Part shown: positions 9,722 to 18,161 of the stretch, one piece after another | Layout of the letters: the number at the start of each line of letters is the position of its first letter | How positions within the stretch are numbered: position 1 is the first letter of the stretch | From: Lachnospiraceae bacterium UBA3641 | GTDB taxonomy: Bacteria > Bacillota > Clostridia > Lachnospirales > Lachnospiraceae | Assembly (NCBI GenBank): GCA_002373875.1 | Contig: DFKQ01000047.1 | Coordinates: 1-64,000 of the forward strand | Direction of reading: 5' to 3' | Length of the DNA: 64,000 bases | The notes under the pieces: generated by a model | The model's database searches: none | Seen by the model: the letters and a program-made list of their open reading frames with translations, nothing else | Told to the model about the DNA's origin: nothing | Translations under genes and position numbers: made by a program

Positions 9722-10408
9722 ATGGATCATAAGATATTGATTGTTGATGATGAGCCGGAGATACGTAATTTTCTCCGGCTTTATCTTGAGAATGAAGGTT
9801 ACGGGGTGGAGGAAGCCGGCAACGGTGATGAGGCCCTTGCTGCAATAAGCAAGGGAGACATCAGCCTGTGCGTGCTGGATATAATGATGCCGGGTATCGA
9901 TGGTTTTCATGTGCTGAAGAAGATACGTGAAGACAGCAATATTCCCGTTATCATCCTGTCTGCCAGAGGGACGGATGCCGATAAGATACTGGGGCTTGAT
10001 CTGGGTGCCGATGATTACATGCAAAAGCCCTTCAACCCCCTTGAAGCGGTCGCGAGGATCAATTCCAATATCAGGAGGTTTTATAAGCTGGGAGCCGACA
10101 GTATCAAGAAAGATACCATAAGGGTCAGGGATCTGGAGCTTGATCCGGAGAGCTGCCTTCTTAAAAAGGACGGGATGGTCATAGAGCTTACCTCGGTGGA
10201 ATATAAGCTTATGGAAATGTTTATGCACAGTCCCGGCCGGGTATTTACCAAGCAGCAGATCTATGAATACGGATGGGGCGAGGATTATATTACGGCCGAT
10301 AATAACATTATGGTGTGCATAAGTAAGTTAAGGGCCAAGCTGTCTGAGGACCCGCAGGAGTACATCAGGACACTGAGGGGGCTCGGATACAGGCTTGAAA
10401 AGAACTGA
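9722..10408 (+). CDS. OmpR/PhoB-family response regulator
   Basis: A 228-residue two-domain regulator. The receiver domain (about 1-120) has the acidic pair D9-D10, phosphoacceptor D53 in VLDIMMPG, S80 and K102 in MQKPF. The C-terminal winged-helix DNA-binding domain (about 130-228) carries the LTSVEYKLMEMF and GYRLEKN segments of the Trans_reg_C family. It should be phosphorylated by the adjacent histidine kinase and bind direct repeats. Phased TTAAGG repeats upstream of the operon are a candidate site. Overall it resembles VanR-like regulators, but the regulon cannot be read from sequence. Confidence 0.93.
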   Translation: MDHKILIVDDEPEIRNFLRLYLENEGYGVEEAGNGDEALAAISKGDISLCVLDIMMPGIDGFHVLKKIREDSNIPVIILSARGTDADKILGLDLGADDYMQKPFNPLEAVARINSNIRRFYKLGADSIKKDTIRVRDLELDPESCLLKKDGMVIELTSVEYKLMEMFMHSPGRVFTKQQIYEYGWGEDYITADNNIMVCISKLRAKLSEDPQEYIRTLRGLGYRLEKN

Positions 10409-10437
10409 GGCAGAGTCATATAATGCAAGGTAGTATC

Positions 10438-11655
10438 ATGGAAAAGGAAATGCAGGAGCAGGAGAAGAGGCTGCAGTGGCTTCTTATAAGAAAATTTATA
10501 GTGACTCTTATAGTGGTCGGTATTGTTGAATTTATAATTACAACAGTGTCCGACCGCTTTGTCATGCCTGTGATGGCCGAAGCTTTCTTCAAGGACCATG
10601 AGATGAGCGAAGCTTTTTCGACGGTCGCGGTTACAAGATATGTTCTTGAAATATTCCTGGGAGCGGTCATGGGCTTTATGATAAGATTTCTTCCCTTACC
10701 CTTAAGGCTTCCGGCAGGATCTTATATTGACAGCCTGATAGAAGGGGGAGAGAGCAGGTTTTTTGCTTCGGGACAGAACGGGATCATAGCACAGCTCCCG
10801 CTTCGGGAGAAGATAACCATAACGCTTCTGATCCTGGCGATAAGCCTTATTATGGCAGTTCCCTATATAGTGGCTGCGGTAAGGTTCACGATCGTGACCA
10901 TGCGTGAATTCAAAAAGATCGCAAGCTTGCGGATGCAGGCAAGGAAGGATTACGAGAGAAGGCGCAATCTGATGATCGCGGATATAGCCCATGATCTGAG
11001 AACACCGATCACAACCGTATCGGGTTATGCCCAGGCGCTTGCCGACGGACTTGTGAAGGATGAGGATAAGCAGGCGTATCTTGAAGCCATATGCGCTAAA
11101 TCAAGAGGGATGAATGACCTTATCCAACTGCTTTTTGATTATACAAGGCTTGATTCCGAAGGATTTAAGCTGAAGAAGGAAAAAACCGATATCTGTGAAA
11201 TGGTCAGGGAATGCGCGGCCGGTCTCTATACCGATGCGGAGTCGGCCGGTATGGGCATGGATGTTGATATTCCGGATAAGAGTATCTTCCTTGATCTTGA
11301 CAGGGCCCAGTTTAAGAGAGTCATAAACAACATAATGATCAATGCAATAAGACATAATGATAAGGGGTGTGACATAGGTATATCCGTCTGCGAGGACGGG
11401 AACAGGCTTAACATAACGATAGCCGACAAGGGGAAGCCGGTTCCTGAAGATATGGCCGTTCATATATTTGAACCCTTCTTTATGGGGGATGCATCCAGAA
11501 ACAGCAGGGGCGGGTCGGGACTTGGGCTGTCCGTTGCTAAAAAGATAACGGATATGCACGGGTTTAAGCTCAGGCTGCTGCAGGGGAGCGATATCAATAA
11601 GATCAGAGGGATCGGGGACTACAGTAAAGCGTTTGTCATCAGCATGGGACTGTAA
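10438..11655 (+). CDS. Membrane sensor histidine kinase
   Basis: This kinase partners the preceding regulator. Hydrophobic segments lie in the first 150 residues (IVTLIVVGIVEFIITTV, then a GAVMGFMIRF region, then a long LLILAISLIMAVPYIVAAV stretch). They are followed by the dimerisation/phosphoacceptor motif IAHDLRTPIT (His about residue 185 from this start) and an HATPase domain with N-box NNIMINAIRHND, G1 DKGKPVP and G2 GGSGLGLS. There is no recognisable extracellular sensor domain, so the signal may be membrane-borne. The ATG at 10438 has AAGG 7 nt upstream. An in-frame ATG at 10423 would add five residues but has only GAGG at 12 nt. Confidence 0.92.
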   Translation: MEKEMQEQEKRLQWLLIRKFIVTLIVVGIVEFIITTVSDRFVMPVMAEAFFKDHEMSEAFSTVAVTRYVLEIFLGAVMGFMIRFLPLPLRLPAGSYIDSLIEGGESRFFASGQNGIIAQLPLREKITITLLILAISLIMAVPYIVAAVRFTIVTMREFKKIASLRMQARKDYERRRNLMIADIAHDLRTPITTVSGYAQALADGLVKDEDKQAYLEAICAKSRGMNDLIQLLFDYTRLDSEGFKLKKEKTDICEMVRECAAGLYTDAESAGMGMDVDIPDKSIFLDLDRAQFKRVINNIMINAIRHNDKGCDIGISVCEDGNRLNITIADKGKPVPEDMAVHIFEPFFMGDASRNSRGGSGLGLSVAKKITDMHGFKLRLLQGSDINKIRGIGDYSKAFVISMGL

Positions 11656-11677
11656 AAGCAAAAACATCATAATCGTA

Positions 11678-11706
11678 TTCGCATTACCATTGAATTGTGA
11701 TATACT
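11678..11706 (+). promoter_or_regulatory. Putative sigma-A promoter of the hprK operon
   Basis: TTCGCA (11678-11683), a 17-nt spacer and TATACT (11701-11706) lie 27 nt before the hprK start and downstream of the kinase stop codon. This marks a likely new transcription unit. It is assigned by motif and spacing alone. Confidence 0.5.
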
Positions 11707-11732
11707 ATTATTTATCATGAGGAGGTATTGAT

Positions 11733-12665
11733 ATGTCAACGGTAGCAGTAAGCAGTCTTATTGAGAAGATGGAACTCACGAACCTCACACCTGACATTGA
11801 TGTTAAGAACAGGAAGATAACGATTCCCGACATCAACAGGCCTGCGCTTCAGCTGGCAGGATATCTGCAGCATTATGAGGCTTCACGTGTACAGATAATC
11901 GGATTTGTCGAGGCAACATATATGGAAGGACTTGATCCTGCGGACAAGAAGGAGAGGTATGAGCATGTATTAAGCCATTCAACTCCCTGTTTTGTTTTTT
12001 GCAGGGAGATCCAGCCCGATCCGACCTTTGTGGACGTGGCAAGGGAGAAGGGTGTCCCCATTCTTGTGACCAAGCGTGCCACTTCCGATTTTATGGCTGA
12101 GATCATCAGATGGCTTAATGTTGAGCTTGCACCATGTATCTCGGTTCATGGCGTTTTGGTCGATGTATACGGTGAAGGAGTTCTTATAACGGGTGAGTCC
12201 GGTATAGGTAAATCAGAGGCAGCACTGGAACTGATAAAGAGAGGACATCGTCTTGTTACGGATGATGTTGTTGAAATAAGGAAGGTTTCGGAGGAAACCC
12301 TCATAGGATCAGCCCCCGATATAACCAAGCATCTTATCGAGCTTAGGGGAATAGGGATCGTGGATGTTAAGATGCTCTTCGGTGTTTCCTGCGTTAAGGA
12401 TACCCAGTCGATCGACCTTGTTATAAGGCTCGAGGAGTGGAACAAGGATAAGGATTACGACAGGATAGGCCTTGAAGAGAATTATATAGAGTATCTGGGC
12501 AACAAGGTGGTCTGCCATAATATCCCCATAAGGCCCGGGCGTAATCTTGCGATCATATGTGAATCGGCGGCAGTTAACTACAGGCAGAAGAAGATGGGGT
12601 ACAATGCGGCACAGGAGCTTTATTCAAGGCTTCAGAATTCACTTAATAAAAAGGAAGAAGAGTAG
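11733..12665 (+). CDS. hprK: HPr kinase/phosphorylase
   Basis: A 310-residue HprK, the usual length for the family. It phosphorylates Ser46 of HPr and Crh with ATP or pyrophosphate, and reverses this with phosphate, setting carbon catabolite repression. The Walker A motif GESGIGKS is at residues 154-161, and the family signature RGIGIVDVK follows in the C-terminal domain. GAGGAGG precedes the ATG. It leads a run with glcK, murB, rapZ, whiA and a Crh-like protein that keeps Ser46, its predicted substrate. Confidence 0.97.
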   Translation: MSTVAVSSLIEKMELTNLTPDIDVKNRKITIPDINRPALQLAGYLQHYEASRVQIIGFVEATYMEGLDPADKKERYEHVLSHSTPCFVFCREIQPDPTFVDVAREKGVPILVTKRATSDFMAEIIRWLNVELAPCISVHGVLVDVYGEGVLITGESGIGKSEAALELIKRGHRLVTDDVVEIRKVSEETLIGSAPDITKHLIELRGIGIVDVKMLFGVSCVKDTQSIDLVIRLEEWNKDKDYDRIGLEENYIEYLGNKVVCHNIPIRPGRNLAIICESAAVNYRQKKMGYNAAQELYSRLQNSLNKKEEE

Positions 12666-12680
12666 AAACGGGAGGCTATT

Positions 12681-13616
12681 ATGGACAGATATTGTTTCGG
12701 AGCAGACATAGGAGGAACCACTGTTAAGCTTGGGTTGTTCACGCCCGGCGGAGATATCATTAAGAAGTGGGAGATCCCTACAAGGAAGGAGGATAACGGA
12801 GACCGTATACTTCCCGATATTGCTGCGTCCATCAAGGGCGAGATGGCTGAGAGGGGTCTGAATAAGGAGAACATTATCGGAATCGGTGTCGGAGCGCCGG
12901 GTCCGGTCGATAAGGACGGAGTTATCTATAAGGCCGTTAACTTAGGCTGGGGAGTCCTTAATATCAAGCAGGAGCTTAACAAGCTTACGGATCTTCCCGT
13001 AAGGGCCGGCAATGATGCCAATGTGGCAGCCCTTGGCGAGATGTGGAAGGGCGGCGGCGAAGGATTCAAGGATCTGGTGGTTGTTACCCTGGGAACGGGC
13101 GTAGGCGGCGGAGTTATAATAGACGGAAGAGTAGTAACCGGATGCATAGGAGGCGGCGGCGAGATAGGTCACATCCATATAGAGGATAATGAAGAGGAGA
13201 GCTGTACCTGCGGCAACAAGGGCTGCCTTGAGCAGTATACCTCAGCTACCGGGATCGTAAGGCTGGCAAAAAGGAAGCTTGCGAAGGACAGCACGGACAG
13301 CCTACTCCATAAGGAGGAAGTGACAGCCAAGACAGTGTTTGATGCGGTGAAGGCAGGTGATCCGCTGGCAATGGAGATAGCCGAGGAATTCGGAAGATAT
13401 CTGGGCAAGGGACTTGCATGTATTGCAGGGGTGACCAACCCGGAAGTCTTTGTTATAGGCGGAGGAGTTAGCAAGGCAGGAGAGGTGATCCTTGATTATA
13501 TAAGGAAGTACTACAGGCAGTATGTATTTCATGCAAGCAGGGATGCCAAGTTCAAGCTTGCGACACTGGGAAATGATGCGGGAATATACGGTGCAGCCAA
13601 GCTGATACTTGAGTAA
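12681..13616 (+). CDS. glcK: ROK-family glucokinase
   Basis: A 311-residue ROK kinase with the N-terminal phosphate-binding motif DIGGTTVKLG, the central GTGVGGG loop and the zinc-binding ROK signature CTCGNKGCLEQYTS. It probably converts intracellular glucose to glucose 6-phosphate with ATP. It starts 15 nt after hprK behind CGGGAGG. The position beside hprK fits a glycolytic role, although ROK proteins also include other hexose kinases, so glucose specificity is inferred. Confidence 0.92.
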   Translation: MDRYCFGADIGGTTVKLGLFTPGGDIIKKWEIPTRKEDNGDRILPDIAASIKGEMAERGLNKENIIGIGVGAPGPVDKDGVIYKAVNLGWGVLNIKQELNKLTDLPVRAGNDANVAALGEMWKGGGEGFKDLVVVTLGTGVGGGVIIDGRVVTGCIGGGGEIGHIHIEDNEEESCTCGNKGCLEQYTSATGIVRLAKRKLAKDSTDSLLHKEEVTAKTVFDAVKAGDPLAMEIAEEFGRYLGKGLACIAGVTNPEVFVIGGGVSKAGEVILDYIRKYYRQYVFHASRDAKFKLATLGNDAGIYGAAKLILE

Positions 13617-13664
13617 GGATGCGGGGGAGCATATATTGATAGGGTAGAGAGTTGGGAGAGGATC

Positions 13665-14579
13665 ATGAAACAGAGTACGATTAATGCGCTCAGGGATATA
13701 CTGGGCGAGGGCGATCTGAAGACAAATGAGAAGATGAGTGCCCATACATCCTTCAGGGTCGGAGGAGAAGCGGATGCATTCATCACGCCCCGCAGTGATG
13801 ATCAGATCGTTGAATGCATAAAGGTGCTTAGAAACGAAAAAGAGAGATATTTCATAATGGGTAACGGTACCAACCTTCTGGTGTCGGATGAGGGTTACAG
13901 GGGCTGCGTTATCCAACTGTTCAAGAATTACGGGGAAGTGTCCGTATTCGGTAATAACATTACCGCCAAGGCGGGAGCGCCGCTTATGAGGATATGCAAC
14001 GAGGCTGCCAAGCGCGGACTCTCCGGTCTTGAATTTGCCTGCGGGATACCGGGAACCCTTGGCGGGGCCGTAACAATGAATGCAGGTGCCTACGGGGCGG
14101 AAATGGTCAAGGTGGTAAGGATAGTCAGGGTACTTGACCTTAAATATATGATGAAGTCGGAATATGCGGCGAGCGAGATGAACTTCTCATACAGGCATTC
14201 CCTTGTTAAGGAAGAGCCCCTCATAGTGCTTGAGGTGGAGATGGAGCTTATGAAGGGGGACGAGGAGGTCATCAGGAGAAGAATGGATGATTTTAAGGCC
14301 CAGAGGGCAGCCAAACAGCCGATAGATGTTCCCAGTGCAGGTTCAACCTTCAAGAGGCCTGAAGGCCATTACGCAGGCAAGCTTATTGAAGATGCGGGTC
14401 TTAAAGGGAAGAGGTTGGGCGGAGCCCAGATATCCGACAAGCATGCGGGATTTATCATAAATGCGAATAATGCATCAGCCAAGGATATATTAAGGCTAAT
14501 GATAGATACCCAGAAGACGGTTTTTGAGAAGTTCCATGTCAAGCTGGAACCTGAAATATGTTTCTTGGGCTGGAAGTAG
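13665..14579 (+). CDS. murB: UDP-N-acetylmuramate dehydrogenase
   Basis: A 304-residue FAD-dependent MurB of the shorter type II form common in Firmicutes. It reduces UDP-GlcNAc-enolpyruvate to UDP-MurNAc with NADPH in cytoplasmic peptidoglycan precursor synthesis. Visible family motifs are NTSFRVGG-like HTSFRVGG near residue 27, MGNGTNLLV, GIPGTLGGAVTMNAGAYGAE and the C-terminal SAGSTFKRP, with the Ser that donates a proton. The stop codon is one base before the rapZ start, so the two are translationally close. Confidence 0.96.
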   Translation: MKQSTINALRDILGEGDLKTNEKMSAHTSFRVGGEADAFITPRSDDQIVECIKVLRNEKERYFIMGNGTNLLVSDEGYRGCVIQLFKNYGEVSVFGNNITAKAGAPLMRICNEAAKRGLSGLEFACGIPGTLGGAVTMNAGAYGAEMVKVVRIVRVLDLKYMMKSEYAASEMNFSYRHSLVKEEPLIVLEVEMELMKGDEEVIRRRMDDFKAQRAAKQPIDVPSAGSTFKRPEGHYAGKLIEDAGLKGKRLGGAQISDKHAGFIINANNASAKDILRLMIDTQKTVFEKFHVKLEPEICFLGWK

Positions 14580-14580
14580 G

Positions 14581-15456
14581 ATGAGGTTTGTTATAGTCAC
14601 CGGCATGTCCGGAGCGGGAAAAAGTACAGCCCTTAAATTCCTTGAGGACTGCGGATATTATTGTGCGGACAATCTGCCTGTGCCCCTTATAAGCAAGTTC
14701 GTGGAGCTGCTCATGCTTCCGGATAATGAGATCGAGAAGGCGGCGCTGGGTGTTGATGTAAGGACGGGTCACTCCTTTGATGAACTGGATGATGTGCTTG
14801 ACGGGTTAAAGGATATGGGAGTAACCTATGAAGTCCTGTTTCTTGAATCGAGCGATGAGATACTGATCAAGAGATACAAGGAAACAAGGCGTATACATCC
14901 CCTTGCGGGAGACGGCAGGGTGGATGTCGGCATAGCAAGGGAGAGGGAAGCCCTTAAGCATATCAAGCAGAAGGCGGATTATATCTTTGATACAAGTCAG
15001 ACACTTACAAGGGAACTGAAGGCATCTCTTGACAGGATATTTATAAACAACGAGGCTTATAAGAATCTGTTTGTGACCATTGTTTCCTTCGGATTCAAAT
15101 ACGGGATACCCATTGATGCGGATCTTGTATTTGATGTCAGGTTTCTTCCGAACCCCTATTATTTTGAGGAGCTTAAGCACAAGAACGGAAATGACAGGGA
15201 AGTAAGTGATTATGTCATGTCCTTTAAGGAGGCGGATGAGTTCTTAAATAAGCTTGAAGATATGCTCGTTTTCCTTTTGCCGAATTATATAATAGAAGGC
15301 AAGAACCAGCTGGTCATCGCCATCGGATGCACCGGTGGCAAGCACAGGTCGGTAACCCTCGCGAATGCCCTGTATGACAGAATGAGTAAATACGATGACT
15401 ATGGTTTTAAAATAGAACACAGGGATATAGATAAAGATTTGATGAGAAAGAATTAG
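14581..15456 (+). CDS. rapZ: RNase adapter RapZ / YvcJ-type nucleotide-binding protein
   Basis: The start at 14581, one base after the murB stop, gives a 291-residue protein with Walker A GMSGAGKS at residues 8-15. A longer in-frame reading from 14524 lies wholly inside murB and is unlikely. The C-terminal domain keeps IAIGCTGGKHRSVTLAN. In Proteobacteria RapZ guides RNase E to GlmZ. In Firmicutes YvcJ binds and hydrolyses GTP/ATP and its RNA role is unclear. The Bacillus neighbour yvcK, which normally follows, is absent here. Confidence 0.95.
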   Translation: MRFVIVTGMSGAGKSTALKFLEDCGYYCADNLPVPLISKFVELLMLPDNEIEKAALGVDVRTGHSFDELDDVLDGLKDMGVTYEVLFLESSDEILIKRYKETRRIHPLAGDGRVDVGIAREREALKHIKQKADYIFDTSQTLTRELKASLDRIFINNEAYKNLFVTIVSFGFKYGIPIDADLVFDVRFLPNPYYFEELKHKNGNDREVSDYVMSFKEADEFLNKLEDMLVFLLPNYIIEGKNQLVIAIGCTGGKHRSVTLANALYDRMSKYDDYGFKIEHRDIDKDLMRKN

Positions 15457-15465
15457 AGGATATAT

Positions 15466-16323
15466 ATGTCTTTTGCCGGAGATGTTAAGGAAGAGTTATT
15501 AAGACATTGCGGGAACTCAAGACATTGTCAGATCGCAGAGCTTTCGGCCCTTATATCTTTTTCGGGGACGGATGTTGATACCATCATGGAAAACGCGCGC
15601 TTTGCGGCAGATACGGACAATGATCCCGCGGCCAGAAAATGCTTTACATTGCTGGAAAAAACATTTAATATAGTTAAGCGTGCGGACGAAGAACAGGAGA
15701 GGATGCTGAAGCAGGCCCTTTCAAGCAGGCTCATCCTTCAGAAATCCTGCTGCAGGAGAGCATATTTAAGGGGTGCCTTTCTGGCAGCCGGTTCGGTATC
15801 CGATCCCAGCAAGTCTTACCATTTTGAGATTGCCTGCAGGGATGAGAAGCAGGCGGAAACGCTTACGGAGATAATGGATTCCTTCGATATCTCCCTGAAG
15901 ACGATATTGAGGAAGAATCATCCGGTTGTTTATCTTAAGGAGGGCTCACTGATAGTTGAAGCCCTTAATGTGATGGAAGCTCATGTTGCTCTCATGGATT
16001 TCGAGAATTCAAGGATCCTTAAGGATATGAGGAATTCCCTTAACAGGAGGGTTAACTGCGAGACGGCCAATATAGGCAAGACGGTTACCGCGGCCGTGCG
16101 GCAGACTGACGACATACGGGCAGTGATGAGAATGCCCGAATACAAGTCCCTTCCTTACGGGATTAAGCAGATAGCCGATCTCCGCCTTAAATATCCCGAT
16201 GCATCCCTTAAGGAGCTGGGGGAGATGTGCGATCCTCCAATAGGGAAATCGGGTGTGAACCATAGGCTGAGGAAGCTGTCTATGCTGGCTGATAGCGCGG
16301 GGAGGGCTCAATATCTTACATAA
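15466..16323 (+). CDS. whiA: DNA-binding protein WhiA
   Basis: A 285-residue WhiA, slightly shorter than the usual 300-320. The N-terminal part (MSFAGDVKEELLRH) is the degenerate LAGLIDADG-type domain and the C-terminal part (LKYPDASLKELGEMCDPPIGKSGVNHR) is the helix-turn-helix. WhiA proteins influence cell division and chromosome segregation in Firmicutes and sporulation genes in Streptomyces. It starts 9 nt after rapZ and precedes the Crh-like gene, as in Bacillus. Confidence 0.95.
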   Translation: MSFAGDVKEELLRHCGNSRHCQIAELSALISFSGTDVDTIMENARFAADTDNDPAARKCFTLLEKTFNIVKRADEEQERMLKQALSSRLILQKSCCRRAYLRGAFLAAGSVSDPSKSYHFEIACRDEKQAETLTEIMDSFDISLKTILRKNHPVVYLKEGSLIVEALNVMEAHVALMDFENSRILKDMRNSLNRRVNCETANIGKTVTAAVRQTDDIRAVMRMPEYKSLPYGIKQIADLRLKYPDASLKELGEMCDPPIGKSGVNHRLRKLSMLADSAGRAQYLT

Positions 16324-16341
16324 TAACAGGAGGAACATATT

Positions 16342-16596
16342 ATGAAGAAAAAGAATATCACCATCAAGCTTGAGAACGGACTTGAGGCGAGACCGATAGC
16401 GATGCTTGTTCAGGTGGCAAGCCGTTATGAGAGTTCAATCTACATCGAAACAGAAGAGAAGAAGGTAAACGCCAAGTCGATCATGGGGATGATGACGCTT
16501 ATTCTGTCGGAAGGCGATACCATAACCGTATCTGCGGACGGCAAGGATGAGAATGAAGCGCTTGAAGGGATCGATGAATATTTAAGCGGAAATTAA
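16342..16596 (+). CDS. crh: Crh-like HPr-family protein with Glu15 in place of the catalytic His
   Basis: An 84-residue HPr fold. The phosphocarrier motif reads NGLEARP, with Glu at position 15 where HPr has the PTS-phosphorylated His15. Ser46 is kept in AKSIMG, the site used by HPr kinase. Bacillus Crh likewise lacks His15 (it has Gln), keeps Ser46 and is encoded right after whiA (yvcL), so this is read as a Crh ortholog: a regulator of CcpA and metabolic enzymes that cannot carry PTS phosphate. AGGAGG lies 9 nt before the ATG. A catalytic HPr must be encoded elsewhere if the organism has a PTS. Confidence 0.88.
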   Translation: MKKKNITIKLENGLEARPIAMLVQVASRYESSIYIETEEKKVNAKSIMGMMTLILSEGDTITVSADGKDENEALEGIDEYLSGN

Positions 16597-16612
16597 TATA
16601 GGGAGGATCAAG

Positions 16613-17131
16613 ATGGCTAATCCTATCGTAACGATAACAATGGATACCGGGGATGTGATCAAGGCTGAGCTCTACCCCGAGATCGCACCCAATACGGTGA
16701 ATAATTTCATATCACTTATAAAGAAGGGCTATTATGACGGCCTGATCTTTCACAGGGTCATAAAGGGCTTTATGATACAGGGAGGATGCCCTGACGGAAC
16801 CGGTACGGGTGGTCCCGGCTACAGCATCAGGGGTGAGTTTGCCCAAAATGGATTCAGGAATGACCTTAAGCATGATGCGGGAGTGTTGTCAATGGCCAGG
16901 ACAATGATACCTGATTCGGCAGGATCGCAGTTTTTTATCATGCATAAGAATTCACCTCACCTTGACGGAGCTTATGCGGCATTCGGCAAGGTTACCGAGG
17001 GTCTTGATGTGGTCAACAGGATAGCGGAAACAGATACCGATTATTCAGATAAACCGCTGAAGGCTCAGGTCATGAAGACGGTTACGGTTGAAACATTCGG
17101 GGTTGATTATCCGGAGCCTGATACTGTTTAG
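16613..17131 (+). CDS. Cyclophilin-type peptidyl-prolyl cis-trans isomerase
   Basis: A 172-residue single-domain cyclophilin without signal peptide, so probably cytoplasmic. Active-site motifs are present: FHRVIKGFMIQGG (catalytic Arg), SMARTMIPDSAGSQFFI, and LDGAYAAFGKV. It catalyses proline isomerisation in protein folding. It lies 16 nt after the Crh-like gene behind GGGAGGA and 10 nt before the next gene, so it is part of the same operon by spacing. Confidence 0.95.
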   Translation: MANPIVTITMDTGDVIKAELYPEIAPNTVNNFISLIKKGYYDGLIFHRVIKGFMIQGGCPDGTGTGGPGYSIRGEFAQNGFRNDLKHDAGVLSMARTMIPDSAGSQFFIMHKNSPHLDGAYAAFGKVTEGLDVVNRIAETDTDYSDKPLKAQVMKTVTVETFGVDYPEPDTV

Positions 17132-17141
17132 GAAATGAGAA

Positions 17142-18146
17142 ATGGCTAAAGAGAAAAAGATCCGTAAGGAGAAAGAGAAGAAGGTTAAATATACCGGAAA
17201 GACATCCTACGATCTGGGTACGGTGCTTATCTTTTGTGCCTTTGCCGCAGCATCCATTGTAATGTCCAACTGCAGTCAGGATTTGTATAAGGAAAACCTG
17301 ACCATGGTTGTTGTTACATTTACCGTTGCTGTTCTGGCTGCCTTCAGGGTGGTGAATGCGGCCATGATACTGGCGGTACTACAGACGGTCATCTTTATCG
17401 GTATTAAGATAGCATCGGCTGCCTCGGGTAATCTTGATGAGAAGATATCGCTTGGATGGATAGTTGTACCGATACTGATCGTACTCGGATATACATTCAT
17501 CAACAGGGCCAAGAAGGAGGCCGATCTGTCGCAGGAGATAATGAACGATCAGATAAATGAGCTGATCATGACGGATCCGATTACGGGCTTATACAATCTT
17601 CGAAGCATGTATATGGACATTCAGACACAGATATCATATGCCGAGAGAAACGGCAAGGATATATGTCTTATGATACTGAAGCCCAAATATACCGAAGAAT
17701 TAAAGACGGCACTTAAGGCTAAGGAATTCAAAGAGGTCGTGGTGAGGCTCTCTAAGGCTGTATGTGATACGGTAAGGCTTGAAGACAGGGTTTATTCCAT
17801 AGATTCCGAAGGCGGATTCGGCATAATCCTTACATGCGATCTGGAGGGTGCGGGACTGGTTGAGGAACGCCTGGCAGAGAAGCTCGGGGATGAGGAAATG
17901 TATTCCGGAGTTGTCGCCGGGAATGATATCCGGGTGGACATGCAGTATGGCTGTGTGCAATATGATGAAGGACTTAACAGGGACGCCATCAGGTTCAGGG
18001 AGCTCGCGGAGGCGGCCCTTAATGATATAAATACCGGAGGGAACGGTCCGAAAAAGGCAGTGACCGGGGGAGCGGACAAAAAGGCTGAAGAAGATGAGGA
18101 AATAGAAGAAATAGAGGAAATAGAGGAAACAGAGGAAGTAGAATAG
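17142..18146 (+). CDS. Membrane protein with degenerate GGDEF domain
   Basis: A 334-residue protein with a Lys-rich cytoplasmic N-terminus, about four hydrophobic segments between residues 25 and 120, and a GGDEF-like domain (about 138-290). The domain starts canonically with MTDPITGLYNLRSM, but the catalytic GGDEF signature reads SEGGFGIIL, lacking the metal-binding acidic pair. Diguanylate cyclase activity is therefore unlikely, and nucleotide binding or a structural role is more plausible. The C-terminus is a strongly acidic tail of EEIEE-type repeats. No helix-turn-helix or phosphodiesterase domain is attached. Confidence 0.8.
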   Translation: MAKEKKIRKEKEKKVKYTGKTSYDLGTVLIFCAFAAASIVMSNCSQDLYKENLTMVVVTFTVAVLAAFRVVNAAMILAVLQTVIFIGIKIASAASGNLDEKISLGWIVVPILIVLGYTFINRAKKEADLSQEIMNDQINELIMTDPITGLYNLRSMYMDIQTQISYAERNGKDICLMILKPKYTEELKTALKAKEFKEVVVRLSKAVCDTVRLEDRVYSIDSEGGFGIILTCDLEGAGLVEERLAEKLGDEEMYSGVVAGNDIRVDMQYGCVQYDEGLNRDAIRFRELAEAALNDINTGGNGPKKAVTGGADKKAEEDEEIEEIEEIEETEEVE

Positions 18147-18161
18147 CAGGAAGGATTGGGT

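Noticed and set aside
14524..14580. N-terminal extension of RapZ
   Set aside because: It lies within murB, lacks a ribosome binding site, and the shorter start places the Walker A motif at the usual distance from the N-terminus.
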